A DNA stretch of 64,000 nucleotides from Anaerolineales bacterium UBA5797 (GCA_002418205.1 DIDP01000051.1:1-64000); one strand, 5' to 3'. Positions 16,616-26,858 are shown, counted from the stretch's first letter. The notes: generated from the letters alone by a model not told the origin. Program-made: numbers and translations.

Positions 16616-17398
16616 ATGTCACAGATCATCGCAACCGCGGAACCCTTCCTGCTTTTGGGTGACCGCTCGAAGCCCGCGTGCCTGTTGATCCATGGGTTCA
16701 CAGGCACGCCCAAGGAAATGCGCTGGATGGGGGAATATCTCAATCAACCGGGATTTACCTGTCTCGGCGTCCGGCTTGCCGGGCACGCCACGCGCCCCGA
16801 AGACATGGTCCGTTCACACTACACGGACTGGATCGCCTCCGTTGAAGATGGTTATCATCTGCTGCGCGGAATTACGAGCCATATCTTTCTCGCCGGGCTT
16901 TCGATGGGCGGTATCCTTGCACTGTTGATGTCCACACGATTGCAGGGTGTGATCGGTGTGGTTGCCATGTCCACACCCTATAAACTCCCTGACGACCCGC
17001 GCCTGCGGCATATCGAATGGATCAGCAGGATCGTCCAGTTTATGCCGAAGAGCGACGAAGAACCGGGCGCCAGTTGGTTCGATAAGGAAGCGTGGAAGGA
17101 TCATATCTCGTATCCGCAAAACCCGGTGTATTCGATCGGCGAGTTGAACAAGTTACTCGGGGAGATGCGTGAGGCGTTGCCGAAGGTCAATGTGCCGGTG
17201 TTGCTGATGCACTCGAAAGACGATACATATGTTCTCCCGGAAAACATGGAGTTGATCCATTCGGACCTGACGAACGCATCAGACACAACAAAACTATACA
17301 TAACGGGATCAAGTCATGTCGTCACGCGTGACGCGGCTCGTCAACAGGTGTTCGAGTCGGCGCTTGCGTTCATCCAGCAGGTGGGAGGCGTTGCTTGA
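16616..17398 (+). CDS. alpha/beta hydrolase, carboxylesterase/monoacylglycerol lipase type
   Basis: 260 residues. Oxyanion-side HGFTGTP at about residues 26-32, nucleophile Ser96 in GLSMGG, acid in HSKDDTYVLP and base His in GSSHVVTRD. This is the pattern of Est30-like carboxylesterases that act on short acyl esters or monoglycerides. It is cytoplasmic, with no signal peptide. It overlaps the following MFS gene by TTGA. Confidence 0.9.
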   Translation: MSQIIATAEPFLLLGDRSKPACLLIHGFTGTPKEMRWMGEYLNQPGFTCLGVRLAGHATRPEDMVRSHYTDWIASVEDGYHLLRGITSHIFLAGLSMGGILALLMSTRLQGVIGVVAMSTPYKLPDDPRLRHIEWISRIVQFMPKSDEEPGASWFDKEAWKDHISYPQNPVYSIGELNKLLGEMREALPKVNVPVLLMHSKDDTYVLPENMELIHSDLTNASDTTKLYITGSSHVVTRDAARQQVFESALAFIQQVGGVA

Positions 17399-18516
17399 AT
17401 CGCAATCTCCTGTTCGTAGCCGTTGCCCTGCTCACGTGGGGCTTCGGCGAAGGCTTGTTCTTTTATTTCCAGCCCATCTATCTGAAAACGTTTGGCAGCG
17501 ACGAACAGCAGATCGGTTTGATCCTGGGCGCGTTCGGCGCGGCGATGGCGATCACGCACATCCCTGCCGGGCAGTTGTCCGACCGGATCGGGCGCAGACC
17601 GTTGCTGTTCGCGGCGTGGATCATGGGACTCGCCGCGACGGTCATCATGGCGTCGGCGCGTGAGTTGCCATCCTTCGTGGTTGGCATGCTGATCTATGGT
17701 CTGACGGCGTTCGTTGCATCGCCGCTGAGCAGTTATGTGACCGCGGCGCGCGGCAGGTGGAGCGTGACCACTGCCCTTGCGCTGACGACCGCCACGTTCA
17801 ATACGGGCATGGTGCTGGGTCCTGTGACCGGCGGCTGGATCGGCGATCATCATGGGTTGCGCACGGTGTATTCTGTTGCTGCCGTGGTGTTTACGATTTC
17901 GACCGTCTGCATTCTGTTCATTCAGAAACAGCCGGTCGATTCCTTCGACATTGAAAAACCTCCGCCCGGTCTGCTGGGAAATTTTCGTTTGTTAAGTTAT
18001 ATTGCCATTGTGGCATTTGCAGTGTTTGCCATGTATCTCGCCCAGCCGCTCACGCCGAATTTTCTTGAAGATGTGCGTGGGCTTTCGCTTGGGAGTGCGG
18101 GGTTCATCTTTACGATCGGCGCGCTGGGGAATGCATTGCTCGCGATATTTTTGAGCCGCACCAGGCCGTATCCCGGATTCATCATGGCGCAGGCGATGGT
18201 GGCGGCGTTCGCGTTGCTGATCTGGCGCGGCACGAGCATGCCTGTTCTGGCGCTGGGTTATTTCCTGTTGGGCGGATTCCGCGCCGCACGTCCGCTGGCA
18301 TTGGCGCAGGCACGCGAACTCGTCCACGATTCGCAAATGGGGCTTACCTATGGCGTCATGGAAACGGTCAACTCGGTGATCTTCATTTTGACTCCGCCCC
18401 TGGCTGGATACCTGTACAAGATCGACCCGGCGACGAATTACCCGCTCTCACTGGGACTGATCGCTGTTTCCGTTATCATCAGCTTTATCCTTCCGAGGAG
18501 GCTTGTCCATGCTTGA
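17395..18516 (+). CDS. MFS transporter
   Basis: 373 residues with about 12 hydrophobic helices. The TTG start at 17395 overlaps the upstream stop and has GGGAGG upstream. The loop between helices 2 and 3 carries GQLSDRIGRRPLL, the MFS motif A signature (G-x-x-x-D-R-x-G-R-R). The substrate cannot be read from sequence. It sits inside a tight plus-strand run of hydrolase, transporter and MBL protein. Confidence 0.9.
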   Translation: MNRNLLFVAVALLTWGFGEGLFFYFQPIYLKTFGSDEQQIGLILGAFGAAMAITHIPAGQLSDRIGRRPLLFAAWIMGLAATVIMASARELPSFVVGMLIYGLTAFVASPLSSYVTAARGRWSVTTALALTTATFNTGMVLGPVTGGWIGDHHGLRTVYSVAAVVFTISTVCILFIQKQPVDSFDIEKPPPGLLGNFRLLSYIAIVAFAVFAMYLAQPLTPNFLEDVRGLSLGSAGFIFTIGALGNALLAIFLSRTRPYPGFIMAQAMVAAFALLIWRGTSMPVLALGYFLLGGFRAARPLALAQARELVHDSQMGLTYGVMETVNSVIFILTPPLAGYLYKIDPATNYPLSLGLIAVSVIISFILPRRLVHA

Positions 18517-19144
18517 GATCGTACCTTTCACATTGGGTCCTGCACAGACGAACGCCTATCTGGTCGCAGACCCGGGGACCCGGGAAGCCGCGGTGATCGA
18601 TCCTTCTTGGGATGGAGGGATCATTCTGGCTGAAGCGCAGAAGCGCGGCTGGCGTATCGGTCACTTGTGGTACACGCACGCCCACTTCGATCATATCGGC
18701 GGCGCGGGCGCGATCGCGGATGCATTGAATCCCCTGCCGTTGGTGGCGCTGCATCCGAACGATCATGTGTTGTGGCGCGCAGGCGGAGGCGGTGCGCTCT
18801 TCGGCTTCGATATCGATCCGGGTCCCGAACCGACGATCGATTTTGTCCATGACATGAAACTTAAACTCGGCTCGAACGAATTCGAGGTCCGCTTTACGCC
18901 GGGGCATACCGCGGGTCACTGTATTTTGTATGTGGCGTCTGAAAAAGTATGCTTTTGCGGCGACCTGATCTTTGCCGGTTCGGTCGGCCGCACCGATCTG
19001 CCCGGCGGCGACTGGGATACGCTCGTAAAGAGCATCAGGGAACAGGTCTATACCCTGCCGGATGAAACGCGTCTGTTATCGGGTCACGGACCTGGAACAA
19101 CGGTGGGGGAGGAGAAGAGGAACAATCCGTTTGTAGGTATTTAG
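18509..19144 (+). CDS. MBL-fold hydrolase, glyoxalase II-like
   Basis: 211 residues from ATG 18509, chosen over a TTG at 18503 because GAGGAGG is well placed. It overlaps the MFS gene by 8 bases. Metal ligands: THAHFDHIGG, GHTAGH, CGDLIF and SGHGP, the full two-metal set of the YcbL/glyoxalase II-like group. It probably hydrolyses a thioester such as a lactoylthiol adduct, but the natural substrate is unknown. Confidence 0.9.
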   Translation: MLEIVPFTLGPAQTNAYLVADPGTREAAVIDPSWDGGIILAEAQKRGWRIGHLWYTHAHFDHIGGAGAIADALNPLPLVALHPNDHVLWRAGGGGALFGFDIDPGPEPTIDFVHDMKLKLGSNEFEVRFTPGHTAGHCILYVASEKVCFCGDLIFAGSVGRTDLPGGDWDTLVKSIREQVYTLPDETRLLSGHGPGTTVGEEKRNNPFVGI

Positions 19145-19179
19145 CGCAAGCTGCGCAATTTGCGCTGCGGGAGGGCAAG

Positions 19180-20070
19180 ATGAAACGTGCGGTCAGCATC
19201 AGTCTGGGGAGTTCGAAGCGCGATAAAAAGGTTGTGATCAACATCAGTGGGGAGGGGATCCAGGTCGAACGCGTCGGGACGGACGGCGATATTGCCAGGG
19301 CGCGCCAGATGTATCTTGATCTGGATGGCAAAGTGGATGCCTTCGGAGTTGGCGGTGTGGATCTGTACCTGCGGCTCGACAAGCGGGAATATCCGCTGCG
19401 CGCCGCCCTCAGACTTGTCTCCGGTGTGACGCGGACTCCGCTCTGCGACGGCCGCGGCCTCAAACATACCCTCGAGCGACGCGTGTTCGAGTTGGCGCGA
19501 CCTCAGCTTGGCGATATCCATTTCAAACAGGCGTTTGTCCCTGTCGCTGTGGACCGGCTTGGTTTGGCGGAGGCAGTTTCGGAGGTCGCAGAAAGAACCG
19601 TGTTCGGAGACTTGATGGTCGCGTTGGGCGTACCGATCCCGGTCCATGGGATCCCGGCCTTCAAACGGGTCGCGCGAGTCATGCTGCCGATCGTCAGTTA
19701 CTTCCCGATGTCCATGATCTTCTACGGCAGTGGCGGAGCGGAACAGAAGCCGAAATATGTGAAATACTTCGAAGGGTCGGATCTGATCGCCGGCGATTTT
19801 CTGTTCATGCGGAAGTACATGCCGGGGAATCTCTCCGGCAAGACCGTGGTGACCAACACGACCACCGAAGAGAACATTGAATTGCTTAGAGAGCGCGGTG
19901 TAAAGACGGTCATCACCACCACGCCGCGTTATGAGGGTCGTTCCTTTGGCACCAACATGCTCGAAGCCGCGTTGACCGCGTATGCGGGGAAGGGCAGGCG
20001 TTTGTCCGATGAGGAGTTGAACGCGCTGATCGATGAATTGGGGTTGAAGCCGAGCGTTTTAAATTTGTAG
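19180..20070 (+). CDS. conserved protein sometimes labelled quinate 5-dehydrogenase
   Basis: 296 residues. The N-terminus carries the beta-rich KRAVSISLGSSKRDKKVVI followed by a long segment without known motifs. C-terminal TVVTNTTTEENIELLRERGV and ITTTPRYEGRSFGTNMLEA look like a Rossmann-type nucleotide or substrate site. I recall homologues in anaerobic bacteria annotated as quinate 5-dehydrogenase, but no classical shikimate-dehydrogenase motif is visible, so the label is doubtful. It is convergent with the sugar operon. Confidence 0.55.
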   Translation: MKRAVSISLGSSKRDKKVVINISGEGIQVERVGTDGDIARARQMYLDLDGKVDAFGVGGVDLYLRLDKREYPLRAALRLVSGVTRTPLCDGRGLKHTLERRVFELARPQLGDIHFKQAFVPVAVDRLGLAEAVSEVAERTVFGDLMVALGVPIPVHGIPAFKRVARVMLPIVSYFPMSMIFYGSGGAEQKPKYVKYFEGSDLIAGDFLFMRKYMPGNLSGKTVVTNTTTEENIELLRERGVKTVITTTPRYEGRSFGTNMLEAALTAYAGKGRRLSDEELNALIDELGLKPSVLNL

Positions 20071-20097
20071 GGGCACGGCATGCAGTACCCTGCGGAT

Positions 20098-21459
20098 CTA
20101 AAACCCGTTCTTCCTGATCACACCTTTGTACCACTTGGCGCTGTCCTTCAGGATGCGCCTCTGTGTCTCATAATCCACCCAGACGATTCCAAAGCGTTGG
20201 CTGTAGCCGCGCGCCCATTCGAAGTTATCCAGCAGTGACCAGACGAAATACCCTGCCAGCGGCACGCCCGCCTGAATGGCGCGATGCGTGGCGGCGAGGT
20301 GAGTGCGCAGATAGTTTATGCGCAGTTCATCAGGGACGCCCCCTTTTTCATCCGGCGGCGTGGAGTAACTTGCGCCATTCTCGGTGATGTAAATCTTTAA
20401 CGGGGTGTAATCGAAATAGACTCTCCCCAGAATGCCGGTCAGTCCGTCGGGAAAATTCTCCCAATCCATTTCGGTCCAGGTTTCGGGAGTCCTTGGCTGC
20501 GGGAAAACAAGTTGAGATTCGTTGTTCGCTGTGTTTGCGCGCAGGACATCGCGACGATAGTAGTTGAGGCCGATGAAGTCCGTCGATGTGGCAATGACAT
20601 CCATATCGCCATCTTTTACAAATTCCAAACCGCGGGGAAGCGCACCCTGTTTTTTGAAATGTTCCACCACATCGGACGGGTAACCGCGTCCATACACCGG
20701 ATCGGCAAACCAGCGGACCCATTTGCCGTCTTCCAGGCGCGCCAGATCCCGATCCGCTTTGCTGTTGGAGGCGGGGATGACCCAATTGATATTAAGCGTG
20801 ATGCCCACTTCCGCATTGGGGCTGTTCCTGCGGATCACGGGCACCGCCCAGCCATGCGAGAGCAGGAGATGATGCGCCGTATTGACCGCTTTAACGGGAT
20901 CAGTGATCCCCGGCGCGTGAACGCCGGTCTCATATCCCATCCATGCAACGACCGCCGGTTCGTTATGCGTGATCCAATTCTTGACGCGATCTCCGAGGGC
21001 GCGTGAAACGATATTGGTGTAATCCGTAAACGTCTCGGCCGTGGAACGGACCGCCCAGCCGCCCTCATCCTCCAGCACCTGTGGAAGATCCCAGTGATAG
21101 AGCGTGACAAACGGCGTAATGCCTGCCTCGAGCAATGCGTCCACCAGTTTATTGTAGAAATCGAGTCCCTTTTGATTGACCTTGCCGCGCCCTGTGGGGA
21201 GGATGCGGGGCCACGAGATCGAGAAGCGATAGGCCTGCAAGCCGAGCTTTTTCATCAGTGCGATATCTTTTTTCCACAGACGGTAGTGATCGTCCGCCAC
21301 ATCGCCCGTGTCGTTGTTCCGGATGTTCCCGGGAGAATGCGTAAAACGGTCCCAGATGGATTCACCCTTGCCGTGTTTGTTCCACGCGCCTTCGATCTGG
21401 TATGATGCGGTCGCCGCGCCCCATAGAAAATGATCGGGGAAGATGATCCTGTTTGCCAT
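20098..21459 (-). CDS. beta-glucosidase, GH1
   Basis: 453 residues from ATG 21459 with GGAG upstream; the longer start overlaps the upstream gene. FLWGAATASYQIEGAW near the start is the GH1 signature, the acid/base Glu is in THNEP (about 166) and the nucleophile is in YITENGASY (about 360). It hydrolyses beta-glucosides with retention. There is no signal peptide, so it is cytoplasmic. It is the last gene of the minus-strand sugar operon and probably cleaves imported beta-linked oligosaccharides. Confidence 0.95.
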   Translation of the reverse strand: MANRIIFPDHFLWGAATASYQIEGAWNKHGKGESIWDRFTHSPGNIRNNDTGDVADDHYRLWKKDIALMKKLGLQAYRFSISWPRILPTGRGKVNQKGLDFYNKLVDALLEAGITPFVTLYHWDLPQVLEDEGGWAVRSTAETFTDYTNIVSRALGDRVKNWITHNEPAVVAWMGYETGVHAPGITDPVKAVNTAHHLLLSHGWAVPVIRRNSPNAEVGITLNINWVIPASNSKADRDLARLEDGKWVRWFADPVYGRGYPSDVVEHFKKQGALPRGLEFVKDGDMDVIATSTDFIGLNYYRRDVLRANTANNESQLVFPQPRTPETWTEMDWENFPDGLTGILGRVYFDYTPLKIYITENGASYSTPPDEKGGVPDELRINYLRTHLAATHRAIQAGVPLAGYFVWSLLDNFEWARGYSQRFGIVWVDYETQRRILKDSAKWYKGVIRKNGF

Positions 21460-21463
21460 GTTG

Positions 21464-22333
21464 TTATGCTCCATTCGAATTGGTTTGTATTAATTGCATT
21501 TTGATCCTGCGGGCGCTTTCCAGCGTCGCGGGGTATTGGCCGGGGAATACCTCCCACACTTCCTCGTGCATCACGGATTCACCGGGATTCAACGTCTCCA
21601 GAGATCCAAGCGTTTCGAGTTCAATACATACGTCCTTTACATATGCTTCCACATTACAGCCCAAATCGGTCAATTTGCCCTCCTGAATCCCGAACCGTTT
21701 GACGAATAATGCATCTCCGAGAGCGCAGGCGACCCAGCCATGATCGTTCCGGTTGCCGATCTTGCATGCCCGTTCATCTTTTCTGCCGTGCAGGAGAACG
21801 ATGTCTTCGTGTAATTCCAAACGTTCGTCATGGATTTGGGTATAGGGCCAGAGCACCAGATTGCGGTTGGGCTGCAAGCCGCCCGACTCCGAAAGCGGCA
21901 GGATCGCCATGCCGCCAAGCCGCAGTTGCGTGATCGCCCACGGAGCCAGCTCGACTGCCCGCTCCCCATGCCATGTAACGCGATGCCAGAGATGCACGCG
22001 GTTTGCCTCCAGGCGAATGGCGATCTCCTTTTTCATGCCCGAAGCATCCACCGGGCTGCTTAATATCACATCCTCATCGTCTTTGGTGACGCGCAACCCT
22101 TCCTCGGGACAGGTGTAAAACGGATCCTCCGGCGCGGTCCATAGACGATGCCCACCGCGCAGATAAAACTCCCCGTGCGGCGTCTCCCAATGGACCTCGG
22201 GCGTGCTCGCCAGCAAATTGCCGTCCGCGCCGCTGACGTATAATCCCACGATGCGCGGACCGGTGGTTGTCAAATAATCGAGGCGCAGATGATCGTTCTC
22301 AAGCGAGGCGAACGGGAGTCCGTAATTGGTCAT
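21464..22333 (-). CDS. aldose-1-epimerase-like (DUF4380) protein
   Basis: 289 residues, beta-rich. The opening LENDHLRLDYLTTTGPRIVG and GGHRLWTAPED match the galactose-mutarotase superfamily, with a His in the GGHRLW segment. Some of these proteins lack full mutarotase residues and only bind sugar. It lies 4 bases before GH1, so it could speed up anomer exchange of released sugars. No ribosome site is obvious. Confidence 0.7.
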   Translation of the reverse strand: MTNYGLPFASLENDHLRLDYLTTTGPRIVGLYVSGADGNLLASTPEVHWETPHGEFYLRGGHRLWTAPEDPFYTCPEEGLRVTKDDEDVILSSPVDASGMKKEIAIRLEANRVHLWHRVTWHGERAVELAPWAITQLRLGGMAILPLSESGGLQPNRNLVLWPYTQIHDERLELHEDIVLLHGRKDERACKIGNRNDHGWVACALGDALFVKRFGIQEGKLTDLGCNVEAYVKDVCIELETLGSLETLNPGESVMHEEVWEVFPGQYPATLESARRIKMQLIQTNSNGA

Positions 22334-22374
22334 TAATTGTGTTTGCCGAACGTGGCTGCGGAATGAATTCCGAG

Positions 22375-25008
22375 CTACGCCAGTTCTTCGTTGATGGTGG
22401 CAAGCAGTTCGGGTGTCAGCAGTTCAGGCACGGCGCCCGCGATCTGGTCGAGCGTCATTTCCATGCCCATTTCCAGCATGGGACTATCCAGCCAATCCTT
22501 GAAGTAGCGTGCCAGCACCGCGTGTCCTTTTTCATCCGCGAGCAGAACGCGCAGTGGCAGCCCTGTATGCAGACGAACGGTATTCCTGGAAATGAATTTG
22601 ACCTTTCCCTTTAAGCGGATGTCGCGGCTGGAAGCGCCAACCAAAATTTCGAACTCGCCCGCCTCCGTGCTCCATTCGTTTTCGGCGGTATCAAAATACC
22701 AGAAGGCTTCACGGTCGAGCGTGAAGGTGACGGTCTTTGTTTGCTTCGGCTTGAGCTCGATCTTCTCGAAGGCTTTGAGTTCCTTCTCGGGCCGCGCAAA
22801 CGTGGATTCGACATCGCGCACGTAGAGTTGCACGATCTCCTTACCCGCGACCTTGCCGGTATTCGTCACATCCACTTCAACCTTGAGTTTGTCCTCCGGC
22901 GTGATGGATTCAGCGCTCGAGCGCAGGTTGCTGTATTTGAATCGTGTGTATGAAAGCCCGTGACCGAAGGGGAAAAGAGGTTCCACATCCTTCCTGTCAT
23001 AGTAACGATAACCGACGAAGATGCCTTCACCATATCTCACCCTGCCGTTCTCGCCGGGATAATTGATGTAAGCGGGATTGTCCTCCAAACGGATGGGGAA
23101 GGTGGTGGGCAATTTGCCGGACGGATTAACATCGCCGAACAGCACATCTGCCAGGGCGTTGCCCTGCTCCTGGCTGTCATACCAGAGTTGCAACACCGCC
23201 GGGACCTTGTCGATCCAGGGCATTTCCAACGCGGAACCGGCGTTCAAGACGACGATGGTGTTCTTGTTGGCTTTGACGATTTTGCGGATCAGTTTATCCT
23301 GATCGCCGGGCAGTTTCATATCGACGCGGTCGGCGCCTTCTTTTTCCCATTCATCGTTCAAACCTGCGACCAAAACGACGACATCCGATCGTTTCGCCAG
23401 TTTCACGGCTTCGGCAAGCATGTCCTTCGTGTAAGGCGGCTGGTGACCGATTTGAACGGAGCGAAAATCCACTTTCCCCTCGAAGGAGTATTCGAGTTTG
23501 ATGGCATGAGGTTTGCCGCCTTCGAGCTCGAGATCGGTCCTGATCTGTTTTCCATTCAACGATTCGGAGGAATGGTCAAGGATCAATTTTCCGTCGAGAT
23601 AAAGTTTGCACAAGCCGATCGCGCTCAATGCAAGCGTATGTGTGCCGGTTTCTTTGGGCGTGAAGAATCCTTCCAGGCGCATCGAGAATGATTCGCGGTC
23701 CACGTTCGGGATGGAGTTATCGAACCACTCGAAGCGCGGCAGGGTCGTCACGGAGGTGTAAACAGGGTCGCCTGAAAATTGGGTCCCGTTGAACAGGCTC
23801 AGGCTGAGTCCGATGCGCCCATCAGCGGTGGATAAAGTTTCAGGAGCAGGGGCAGGCAGGTTCCGGTAGATGAAGCATCCGGGCGCGGTCTCCACTTTGA
23901 TCTTTTTCCCGGCGCGCTTTTTGATCCCCTCGAACGGCGAGACGGTGTAATGCGGGACGAACCCGGAGGAACTGCCGCCGCCAAAAATCTGTGCGGTCGC
24001 GGCATACGGACCGATGACCGCGATACTCTTCGCTTTTTTCAAGGGCAGTATGCCGTCATTTTTCAACAGGACGATCGCCTCACCCGCCGCCTCACGGATG
24101 ACCCGGCGGTGTTCGGGTTTATCCTCTGCACGTTCCGGCGGGAAATCTGGATTTTCAAATCGACCTGTCTTTTCGGTGACAATAAGCAGGCGCCGGACCT
24201 TGTCGTTCAGATCGCGCTCGGAGAGGTTTCCGTTATCGAGCGCCATTTTCACCACCTCAGCCGACATCCAACGTCCCGGACCGGGGAACTCGATATCCAA
24301 TCCGCCTGCCGGTACGCCTTCATCATAAGTGCCGAACCAATCGGACACGACAATGCCGTCATAGTTCCATTCGCCTTTGAGGATTTCCCTGAGCGTGTGA
24401 TCGTTCTGGCAGGCATAGACTCCGTTAATGCGGTTGTAGGCGGACATCACAGCCCACGGGTTTGAATTGCGGATCGCAAGCCGGAACGGTTCGAGATAGA
24501 TCTCGCGCAGGGTGCGTTCATCGACCTCGGAACTGATGGTGTTGCGCTCGAATTCCTGATCGTTGGCAACAAAGTGTTTGATGCACGCGCCGACACCTTT
24601 ATCCTGCAATCCTTTGATGTATGCGGATGCGATCATGCCGCTGAGATACGGGTCTTCGGAAAAACATTCGAAGTTGCGCCCCGCGATGGGTGTGCGGTGG
24701 ATGTTGACGGTGGGCGCCAGCAGGATGTTCGCGTTCTTGGCTTTGACCTCGTCTGCAAGCACGTTGCCGATCTTCTCGACCAGTTTTGGATTCCACGTCG
24801 CGCCCAGGGCGATGCCAACCGGCGTCGCAGCGGAGGTGGGCGACATCTTGCTCCACTCGCCGCGCACGCCATTGGGTCCGTCCGCGACGTGGAAGAAGGG
24901 AATATTCAGGCGCGGGACCGGTGTGCTGAACCACAGGTCCGATGCGGCAAGCATGGAGATTTTTTCTTCGAGGGTCATTTGAGAGAGGAGGTCGTCGATG
25001 CGGGACAA
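22375..25008 (-). CDS. beta-glucosidase, GH3 with PA14 insert
   Basis: 877 residues with a TTG start at 25008 and AAGGAG upstream. Domains: GH3 N-terminal barrel (about 1-300) with KHFVANDQE and nucleophile Asp in VVSDWFGTYDEG (about 221); GH3 C-terminal domain split by a PA14-like beta insert at about 385-525 (DGRIGLSLS... LYLDGKLILDHS); then a fibronectin-III-like domain (about 690-790). The architecture is that of KLHL-type beta-glucosidases with narrow pockets for short oligosaccharides. No signal peptide is seen, so it acts in the cytoplasm beside GH1 and GH4. Confidence 0.95.
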   Translation of the reverse strand: MSRIDDLLSQMTLEEKISMLAASDLWFSTPVPRLNIPFFHVADGPNGVRGEWSKMSPTSAATPVGIALGATWNPKLVEKIGNVLADEVKAKNANILLAPTVNIHRTPIAGRNFECFSEDPYLSGMIASAYIKGLQDKGVGACIKHFVANDQEFERNTISSEVDERTLREIYLEPFRLAIRNSNPWAVMSAYNRINGVYACQNDHTLREILKGEWNYDGIVVSDWFGTYDEGVPAGGLDIEFPGPGRWMSAEVVKMALDNGNLSERDLNDKVRRLLIVTEKTGRFENPDFPPERAEDKPEHRRVIREAAGEAIVLLKNDGILPLKKAKSIAVIGPYAATAQIFGGGSSSGFVPHYTVSPFEGIKKRAGKKIKVETAPGCFIYRNLPAPAPETLSTADGRIGLSLSLFNGTQFSGDPVYTSVTTLPRFEWFDNSIPNVDRESFSMRLEGFFTPKETGTHTLALSAIGLCKLYLDGKLILDHSSESLNGKQIRTDLELEGGKPHAIKLEYSFEGKVDFRSVQIGHQPPYTKDMLAEAVKLAKRSDVVVLVAGLNDEWEKEGADRVDMKLPGDQDKLIRKIVKANKNTIVVLNAGSALEMPWIDKVPAVLQLWYDSQEQGNALADVLFGDVNPSGKLPTTFPIRLEDNPAYINYPGENGRVRYGEGIFVGYRYYDRKDVEPLFPFGHGLSYTRFKYSNLRSSAESITPEDKLKVEVDVTNTGKVAGKEIVQLYVRDVESTFARPEKELKAFEKIELKPKQTKTVTFTLDREAFWYFDTAENEWSTEAGEFEILVGASSRDIRLKGKVKFISRNTVRLHTGLPLRVLLADEKGHAVLARYFKDWLDSPMLEMGMEMTLDQIAGAVPELLTPELLATINEELA

Positions 25009-25043
25009 GAGGGGCTCCTTGTGAATGGAAAGCGAAAAGCAAT

Positions 25044-25841
25044 TTATAAATCGGCGAAGGAGATCAATTCGATATCGTTCGCTCGTATGGCATTTTTTGT
25101 CGCGGGATCGGTGAGGATCTTCAATTCCCGTGCGCGCTGAAAATTGTACACAGATTCCTGTGCGAAGGCTTCATCCACGTGACCGGGATGGCACATGAGT
25201 TCGTTGGTCCCCTCCTGAATACCGCCAAGGATCTCCAGCAAATGTTCGTGCGTCGCGCCGTCATCGTAGAAGTCCACGATGAATACATCCGGGTGACGCG
25301 GCTTGAATTCCTGCATCAGTGCGGGAGCATGTTTGCTGGTTTCTTCGATCTCGCTGGATATATCGGTGAACGGATAGCGGACCGCGCAGTCATATTCCCT
25401 TGCCAGTTCCAACATGCCGCGGAAGAGTTCCGGGGAGAAGTAGGAGGAGTGGTGATGCGAATCGAGATGCGTTGGTTTCCGTCCCGCCGTGGCAATGAAA
25501 CGTTCGATCTGCGCTCGCCATTCCAGTTTGACCTCGTCCAGGTTGAGGTTTGGGATGTTTTCGATGAACGGCGTGTATTTGAAGAAGTTCCCGTTTTCGT
25601 CCACAGTGGAGACAACCGCCTCACGCGGCGAGAGCGGCTTGCCCATCGTCAAAACAAGATGGACTCCCATCCCGAGGTTTGGCGTTTCCTGCAACGCAAC
25701 TTTGACATCCTCCGCGGTGGTGGGAATGTTCATCATGCAGGTGGTGGAGGTCACCACGCCGTTGAGATGCGCTTCACGGATGCCGCGTGAAATGTCGGGT
25801 GTGCGCCCATAATCGTCCGAATTGACAATGAGTCGTTTCAT
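25044..25841 (-). CDS. ChbG/YdjC-family carbohydrate deacetylase
   Basis: 265 residues from ATG 25841 with AGAGGAAAGG upstream. The metal-binding NSDDYG lies at about residues 6-11, and HLDSHHHSSYFSP and CHPGH supply the His ligands. The family removes N-acetyl groups from chitobiose or related diacetylated sugars. Its presence next to a GlcNAc-kinase-like gene suggests that amino sugars are among the substrates of the locus. Confidence 0.88.
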   Translation of the reverse strand: MKRLIVNSDDYGRTPDISRGIREAHLNGVVTSTTCMMNIPTTAEDVKVALQETPNLGMGVHLVLTMGKPLSPREAVVSTVDENGNFFKYTPFIENIPNLNLDEVKLEWRAQIERFIATAGRKPTHLDSHHHSSYFSPELFRGMLELAREYDCAVRYPFTDISSEIEETSKHAPALMQEFKPRHPDVFIVDFYDDGATHEHLLEILGGIQEGTNELMCHPGHVDEAFAQESVYNFQRARELKILTDPATKNAIRANDIELISFADL

Positions 25842-25854
25842 GCCTTTCCTCTGT

Positions 25855-26844
25855 TCACTTCGCCACCTCATTCCGTATGGAGCCGACGGTATTCTTTAAC
25901 ATCGCGCGCACGGAAGGCGTGATCGGCAGCCCGGCGGCTTCCATGCCAAGCATCACCGCGCCTGTCACCGGAGGAACATTGAGCCGGGTCAGCCGGGCGT
26001 GTGGCGCAACATTGGATATGGTCTGGCGCATCGGCTCGATCAGCAGGGGTCCGCCTTCGAACATGCTGCCGGTCAGCACCACATCGAAGGATAACTCCTC
26101 GAATCCCAACTGGCGGATCACGGCGTTTGCCATTTCGCCGAGTTCACAGCCCGCCCAATGGATCAGTTCTTTCGCAACCCGGTCGCCTCCCATTGCCACC
26201 TGAAAAACGAGCGGCGCGGCGTCGGCTTCGATCTGGTATTCGTACATCGTATAGCCGCGGATCAAATCCTCCAGGTCCTTTGCGCCCGCGTATTCGATGA
26301 GCGCATCGGCAAGCCTGGTCATGGGTCCGCGTTTGCTCCAGGCGTATCCCACGAGTTGCATGCAGCGGAAGATGAGTTCCGATGCCCCCGCGCCCTCGCC
26401 CATCATCACGCCATGCCCTGATACACGACCTTCGCGTTGGTGTTCGCGGTCCCAGCCGCGGCAGTTGGACCCGGTCCCTGAAACGACGACCACGCCCCAG
26501 CCTTCGTCTGAACCGGCGACAAGTCCCGGCACGGCATCGTTGACGAATCGATACGGCGCGGTCAAACCAAGCCGCTCGATGGTTTCGGCGGTGACTTCAT
26601 ACTCCGATGACCAGTCGTATCCAGCCACGCCGAAGCCTGCTCCCGTTATATCGGCTTTGATCAAACCTGCGGCTTGCAGTGCCTGTTCCATGCTGGAACG
26701 CATGGACTCGAACATGCCATCGTAACCGACGGTTTCATGATTCCCGGGTCCGCTTTCGCCGAAACCAAGCACAACACCGGTTTCATCCATGATCAGTGCA
26801 TGAGTCTTTGTTGCGCCGAGGTCGGCGCCCAGAAAATATCGCAT
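25855..26844 (-). CDS. BadF/BadG-type sugar kinase (N-acetylglucosamine kinase-like)
   Basis: 329 residues. ASKHA-fold phosphate motifs: FLGADLGATKTHALI (about 4-18), GVAGYDW and the adenosine-side VVSGTGSNCRG (about 120-130). Homologues phosphorylate GlcNAc, glucosamine or other sugars at O6. It lacks a clear ribosome site and is preceded by an operon-internal hairpin, so its expression may be lower than that of its neighbours. It may also provide the 6-phosphate that the neighbouring GH4 requires (inference). Confidence 0.8.
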   Translation of the reverse strand: MRYFLGADLGATKTHALIMDETGVVLGFGESGPGNHETVGYDGMFESMRSSMEQALQAAGLIKADITGAGFGVAGYDWSSEYEVTAETIERLGLTAPYRFVNDAVPGLVAGSDEGWGVVVVSGTGSNCRGWDREHQREGRVSGHGVMMGEGAGASELIFRCMQLVGYAWSKRGPMTRLADALIEYAGAKDLEDLIRGYTMYEYQIEADAAPLVFQVAMGGDRVAKELIHWAGCELGEMANAVIRQLGFEELSFDVVLTGSMFEGGPLLIEPMRQTISNVAPHARLTRLNVPPVTGAVMLGMEAAGLPITPSVRAMLKNTVGSIRNEVAK

Positions 26845-26858
26845 GTCTGTAAGTTGAT